9,958 nucleotides of DNA from Actinomycetes bacterium (GTDB lineage Bacteria > Actinomycetota > Actinomycetes > Mycobacteriales > Mycobacteriaceae). The position numbers and the translations under genes were made by a program. Shown in pieces: positions 6,999 through 9,958 of the stretch (positions within the stretch are counted from its first letter, which is position 1; every line of letters starts with the position of its first letter). The stretch lies in assembly GCA_022600695.1 (NCBI GenBank), contig JAHZJY010000379.1:1-9958 (forward strand), read 5' to 3'. The notes under the pieces were generated by a model. That model had not been told where the DNA came from. It did not search any database and saw only the letters and a program-made list of their open reading frames with translations.

Positions 6999-8150
6999 AT
7001 GACCACCGACATTCGGGAGATCGACACCGGGACCCTGCCCGACCGGTACGCCCGCGGCTGGCACTGCCTTGGTCCGGTCGCGGAATTCCTGGACGGTCGA
7101 CCGCACTCGGTCCACGCGTTCGGTACGAAACTCGTGGTGTTCGCCGACGCGGCCGGCGGACTGAACGTCCTCGACGCCTACTGCCGCCATATGGGCGGTG
7201 ACCTGTCCCAGGGCAGCGTCAAGGGTGACGAGATCGCCTGCCCGTTTCACGACTGGCGCTGGGGCGGGGATGGTCGCTGCAAAAAGGTGCCGTACGCCAA
7301 GCGGACCCCCAAGCTGGCCAAGACCCGGTCGTGGCATACCGATGTCCGGTCCGGGCTGTTATTCGTCTGGCATGACCATGAAGGTAAACCACCCCAACCC
7401 GAGGTCCGGATCCCCGAGATCCCCGAACAGGCCAGCGGCGAATGGACCGACTGGAGCTGGAACAGCATGCTGATCGAAGGGTCCAACTGTCGCGAAATCG
7501 TCGACAATGTCACCGATATGGCCCATTTCTACTACATCCATTTCGGCCTGCCGACGTACTTCAAGAACGTCTTCGAGGGCCATGTCGCCACGCAATACCT
7601 GCATAACGTCGGCCGCCCCGACGTCGGCGGTATGGGTACCGCCTACGGTGAATCGCACCTGGATTCCGAGGCCAGCTATTTCGGGCCGTCGTTCATGATC
7701 AACTGGCTGCACAACACCTACGGTGACTTCAAGGCCGAGTCGATTCTGATCAACTGCCACTACCCGGTCAGCCAGGACGCATTCGTGTTGCAGTGGGGGG
7801 TCATCATCGAGAAGCCCAAGGGTCTCGACGACGCGACCACCGAGAAGATTTCGGCGGCGTTCACCGATGGTGTGAGCAAGGGCTTCCTACAGGACGTCGA
7901 GATTTGGAAGCACAAGACCCGCATCGAGAACCCGCTGCTGGTCGAAGAAGACGGCGCCGTCTACCAGATGCGCCGCTGGTATCAGCAGTTCTATGTCGAC
8001 GTCGCCGATATCAGTCCAGACATGACCGACCGGTTCGAACTCGAGGTGGACACCACCAAGGCCAATGAGAAATGGCATATCGAGGTCGAGGAGAATCTCC
8101 GCCGCCAGGCCTCAGACGCCGATCCTGCTGCCGAGGCCCGTCAGTCATGA
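6999..8150 (+). CDS. kshA: 3-ketosteroid 9-alpha-hydroxylase, Rieske oxygenase component
   Basis: The oxygenase of the two-component 3-ketosteroid 9-alpha-hydroxylase. It hydroxylates C9 of androstenedione-type steroids or their side-chain CoA thioesters and, with ketosteroid dehydrogenation, leads to opening of ring B. Seen in its 383 residues: the Rieske [2Fe-2S] motif Cys62-x-His64 and Cys81-x2-His84 (CRH...CPFH), and the mononuclear iron site DNVTDMAHFYYIHFG with Asn170, Asp173, His176 and His181. Asp299 in QDVEIWKHK is at the third-ligand position. Length and sequence agree with Rv3526 (386 residues as I remember). The start follows a clear GGAGGG and a KstR box. Its reductase KshB is not in the window. 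Sterol degraders often carry several kshA paralogues, and the sequence does not tell which substrate this one prefers. Confidence 0.95.
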   Translation: MTTDIREIDTGTLPDRYARGWHCLGPVAEFLDGRPHSVHAFGTKLVVFADAAGGLNVLDAYCRHMGGDLSQGSVKGDEIACPFHDWRWGGDGRCKKVPYAKRTPKLAKTRSWHTDVRSGLLFVWHDHEGKPPQPEVRIPEIPEQASGEWTDWSWNSMLIEGSNCREIVDNVTDMAHFYYIHFGLPTYFKNVFEGHVATQYLHNVGRPDVGGMGTAYGESHLDSEASYFGPSFMINWLHNTYGDFKAESILINCHYPVSQDAFVLQWGVIIEKPKGLDDATTEKISAAFTDGVSKGFLQDVEIWKHKTRIENPLLVEEDGAVYQMRRWYQQFYVDVADISPDMTDRFELEVDTTKANEKWHIEVEENLRRQASDADPAAEARQS

Positions 8151-8602
8151 CATCACCGCAGCAGCCGGACGCCGACGAGATCGCGCGGTCGATGCTGCTG
8201 CTGCACGGGGTGCACGATGACGAGCACCTCGCCGGCGATGAGGACGACGTCCTCTCCTGGGCCAAGGCCCCCGACTTCGCCAACGACCCGGACCGAGCGG
8301 CCGCTGTCCACGAGGCAACCCGCCGGGATCGCGAACGCTATCTCACGTCCGGCCTGGCAGAGGTCGACTGCCGCTTCTGTCACGCTTCGGTGCAGGTGAA
8401 GAAACTCGGCGCCCCGCACACCGCGGTGCAGTGGAATCGCGAAGCCCAGCAGCGGTGCGCGGTTTTCGCCGAGGTGCGCGCCGCCGGTGGCAACAGTGCC
8501 CGGGTGCCGTCCTGCCCCCGGCTGTCGGACAGCATCTCCCACGCCGTCGCCGAGGGCTGCCTGGAGGAGTACTCCAGCGCCCCGGCGCCCGGCGACGGTT
8601 GA
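8147..8602 (+). CDS. Conserved hypothetical Cys-containing protein translated with kshA (Rv3527 type)
   Basis: A 151-residue protein of unknown function, at the position of Rv3527. Seen: an acidic N-terminal half (GVHDDEHLAGDEDDVL, 21-36) with the helix-like segment MLLLHG near the start. The C-terminal half has five cysteines in the pattern C75-x2-C78-x25-C104-x18-C123-x14-C138. CRFC followed by spaced cysteines suggests a metal site (zinc or an Fe-S cluster), but I do not recognise the fold. There is no signal peptide. Its ATG (8147) overlaps the kshA stop as ATGA, with only a distant GAGG (8133-8136), so translation is probably coupled to kshA. Stoichiometric production with KshA suggests an accessory, chaperone or electron-transfer role; this is inference. 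Confidence 0.82.
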   Translation: MTSPQQPDADEIARSMLLLHGVHDDEHLAGDEDDVLSWAKAPDFANDPDRAAAVHEATRRDRERYLTSGLAEVDCRFCHASVQVKKLGAPHTAVQWNREAQQRCAVFAEVRAAGGNSARVPSCPRLSDSISHAVAEGCLEEYSSAPAPGDG

Positions 8603-8610
8603 CGGCCCCG

Positions 8611-8688
8611 CCCTCCGGCGCGAGCAGACACAAAACTCCCCCAACTACCGCGCGTCGCCGCGCCTTTGTGTCTGCTCGCGCCTGAGGG
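8611..8688. terminator. Strong bidirectional hairpin between convergent genes
   Basis: GGCGCGAGCAGACACAAA (8617-8634) is perfectly inverted at 8665-8682. The stem extends outward over 8611-8616/8683-8688 with one mismatch, giving 23 of 24 pairs. The 30-base loop holds a second small stem, GCGCG (8650-8654) with CGCGC (8659-8663). It occupies most of the 94-bp gap between the kshA-operon stop (8602) and the sulfotransferase stop (8697), so it can end both transcripts. The arm resembles a GCGAGCAGACxCAAAA motif I remember as recurring in mycobacterial intergenic regions. There is no long T run. Confidence 0.75.
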
Positions 8689-8696
8689 GCATCCGC

Positions 8697-9845
8697 TTAC
8701 AAGCCGCGGAAACGATCCTTGACCTGCTCCTCGGTCAATCCGTAGTCGGCCAGCGCATAACTGTGCTTGGGCGCCCGAGCGCCCTGTTTGCTTGCCTCAT
8801 CGGTCCGCCGGATCCCGGCCCCCGCGTCCCCGGTCATCTCGATACCGAAGTGGGCATAGATGTTCTCCACACACCGCCGCGGATCCCGGATCAGATCGAC
8901 ATAGTCGACATCGCAGAACTGGCCCGGATTGTGTCGCGCCCGAACCGCGTTGAACCGCTCCAGACCGCGTGACCAGGTCTCCAGCGCATCCGCACCGATG
9001 GTCGGGCCCACGAAACTGTGCGACCATCCCGCGGTGGTGTGCTGGGTCAGTGAACACATCGAGGCCATAATGGTCTCGGCGGGCCGGTGGCACTGGATCA
9101 CCAGCGCATCGGGATAGGTCGCCAACAGCGCATCGAGGGCGAACAGATGGCTGGGGTTCTTGAGCACCCAGCGCTTCCCGACATCGCGGAGACCGATGAG
9201 CTGAAGATTCCTGCGATGCCGGCGATACGGCGCGGTCCAGTCCTGGCCGGCCAGCCACCGCGAGTAGGTGGGCACATGGGCCAGCGTCTCGTAGGACACC
9301 GAGTGCACCGATTGCCGTAGCAGTTGCCAGCACTCCTCCACCTCATCGGCGGTCATGAAATGCAGACCGGTGTAGTCCGGGTTCTCGGCATGCGCCCGGG
9401 CGAACCGGGACTGCAATTCGACGAATACCGGGTTCTGCGACCAGGTGTCGCGGGGCGGGCGGGGCTGCGGGAACTCGGCGAGCCACAGTTCCAGACCTTG
9501 GTGGCGAGGGTCGCCGCACAGTAATCGGTGCAGCGCCGTGGTACCGGTACGCGGCAGCCCGGTGACGAAGATCGGCGCGGTGATCGGCACCTCGGCATGT
9601 TCCGGATGCTGCTTCCAGGACGCTTCGCTGAGCAGCCTGGCCACCAGGGCATTGCGCAGGAAGAACCGGGACATCTTGCTGCCGGCCGCGGTGAAGTCCG
9701 AATCCCGGCGGTAGGAATCCAGCAGAACACCGAGCGCCTCAAGGTAGTTGTCGTCGTCGGTACCGAAATCATCCAGACCGACGGCCTTGACCGCCGAGGC
9801 CTTGAGGTCCTCGACGGTGCCGACATCGGTGCGGGCGGCGCTCAC
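8697..9845 (-). CDS. Sulfotransferase-family protein (Rv3529c type)
   Basis: A 382-residue member of the PAPS-dependent sulfotransferase family (Sulfotransfer_3-like), resembling Rv3529c. Seen: the 5'-phosphosulfate loop APIFVTGLPRTGTTALHRLL with G96-L-P-R-T-G-T-T103. Further on, VLKNPSHLFALDALLATYPDA leads to VIQCHRPAETIMASMCSL, where Arg and Ser fit the 3'-phosphate binding block. The substrate is unknown; a sterol or lipid alcohol is a guess from location. GTG at 9845 is preferred because GGAGGAG (9853-9859) is seven bases upstream and the length matches homologues. An in-frame ATG at 9884 would add 13 residues encoded entirely by the 59-bp repeat. The stop of a 20-codon frame from the upstream repeat overlaps this GTG (GTGA). 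The upstream operon partner lies beyond the right edge. Confidence 0.85.
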   Translation of the reverse strand: MSAARTDVGTVEDLKASAVKAVGLDDFGTDDDNYLEALGVLLDSYRRDSDFTAAGSKMSRFFLRNALVARLLSEASWKQHPEHAEVPITAPIFVTGLPRTGTTALHRLLCGDPRHQGLELWLAEFPQPRPPRDTWSQNPVFVELQSRFARAHAENPDYTGLHFMTADEVEECWQLLRQSVHSVSYETLAHVPTYSRWLAGQDWTAPYRRHRRNLQLIGLRDVGKRWVLKNPSHLFALDALLATYPDALVIQCHRPAETIMASMCSLTQHTTAGWSHSFVGPTIGADALETWSRGLERFNAVRARHNPGQFCDVDYVDLIRDPRRCVENIYAHFGIEMTGDAGAGIRRTDEASKQGARAPKHSYALADYGLTEEQVKDRFRGL

Positions 9846-9958
9846 TGGCTCGCTCCTCCCCGGCACTCGTCCCTCGTGCCGCATCGTCGACTCGCCGTCC
9901 TCACTGGCTCGCTCCTCCCCGGCACTCGTCCCTCGTGCCGCATCGTCGACTCGCCGTC
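9841..9958. repeat. Perfect 59-bp tandem repeat, two visible copies, MIRU-like
   Basis: Positions 9841-9899 and 9900-9958 are identical over 59 bases, and the second copy ends exactly at the window edge, so more copies may follow. On the minus strand each unit carries an ATG, a GGAGGAG ribosome site and a GTGAG start/stop overlap, and contains a small hairpin GGCAC/GTGCC (9862-9880 in the first copy). This build, at a gene junction inside a co-directional operon, resembles mycobacterial interspersed repetitive units (MIRU). That identification rests on memory of the family; the duplication itself is directly seen. Confidence 0.92.
9853..9859 (-). promoter_or_regulatory. Ribosome binding site of the sulfotransferase-family gene, inside the repeat
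   Basis: On the minus strand this reads GGAGGAG, seven bases before the GTG at 9845. It belongs to the first repeat unit, and an identical copy precedes a GTG at 9904 in the second unit. Confidence 0.7.

Noticed and set aside
6894..7337. Minus-strand frame covering the kshA promoter and start
   Set aside because: It is opposite the Rieske motif region and the KstR box, with no recognisable protein features.
7198..8068. Short frames inside kshA on both strands
   Set aside because: They are alternative readings of a gene whose motifs are intact; nothing independent supports them.
9841..9958. The repeat as a CRISPR array
   Set aside because: The two 59-bp units are directly adjacent and identical with no variable spacers between them, so this is a tandem repeat.

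Overview
The window looks like chromosomal DNA of a mycobacterium (Mycobacterium/Mycolicibacterium type). The DNA is GC-rich, genes are densely packed with ATGA overlaps, and every protein I can read resembles, in order, the M. tuberculosis stretch I remember as Rv3518c to Rv3529c. That stretch is part of the cholesterol/sterol catabolism regulon controlled by the TetR-family repressor KstR. Three sequences match the KstR operator TnnAACnnGTTnnA (1982-1995, 3101-3114, 6956-6969), which supports the assignment independently of the proteins.

Layout. 1-1191 (-) is a CYP142-type cytochrome P450, cut by the left edge within its last residues. It is divergent from an acetoacetate-decarboxylase-like protein (1237-1956, +), with overlapping promoters in 45 bp. 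A convergent gap holding an unexpected KstR box follows, then an F420-dependent (luciferase-like) oxidoreductase on the minus strand (2015-3046). A second KstR box separates it from a plus-strand operon of a tandem DUF35 protein (3124-4107), ltp4 (4118-5188) and ltp3 (5185-6360). A gamma-carbonic-anhydrase/PaaY-like hexapeptide protein (6364-6900, -) converges on ltp3 with 3 bp between the stops. A third KstR box lies between it and kshA (6999-8150, +), which overlaps a small Cys-containing protein (8147-8602, +). A strong hairpin at 8611-8688 separates these from a minus-strand sulfotransferase-family gene (8697-9845). The right edge is a perfect 59-bp tandem duplication (9841-9958) that covers the start of that gene.

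How the genes fit together. The P450 oxidises the sterol side-chain terminus. Ltp3, Ltp4 and the DUF35 protein form a plausible aldol-lyase set for side-chain (possibly C24-branched phytosterol) shortening. KshA hydroxylates C9 to begin ring opening and needs a reductase (KshB) that is not in this window. The decarboxylase-like, F420-dependent, hexapeptide and Cys-containing proteins have no established function that I know of; co-regulation suggests sterol-related roles. No tRNA, rRNA, transposase or CRISPR array was found, and no gene-free stretch exceeds 300 bases.
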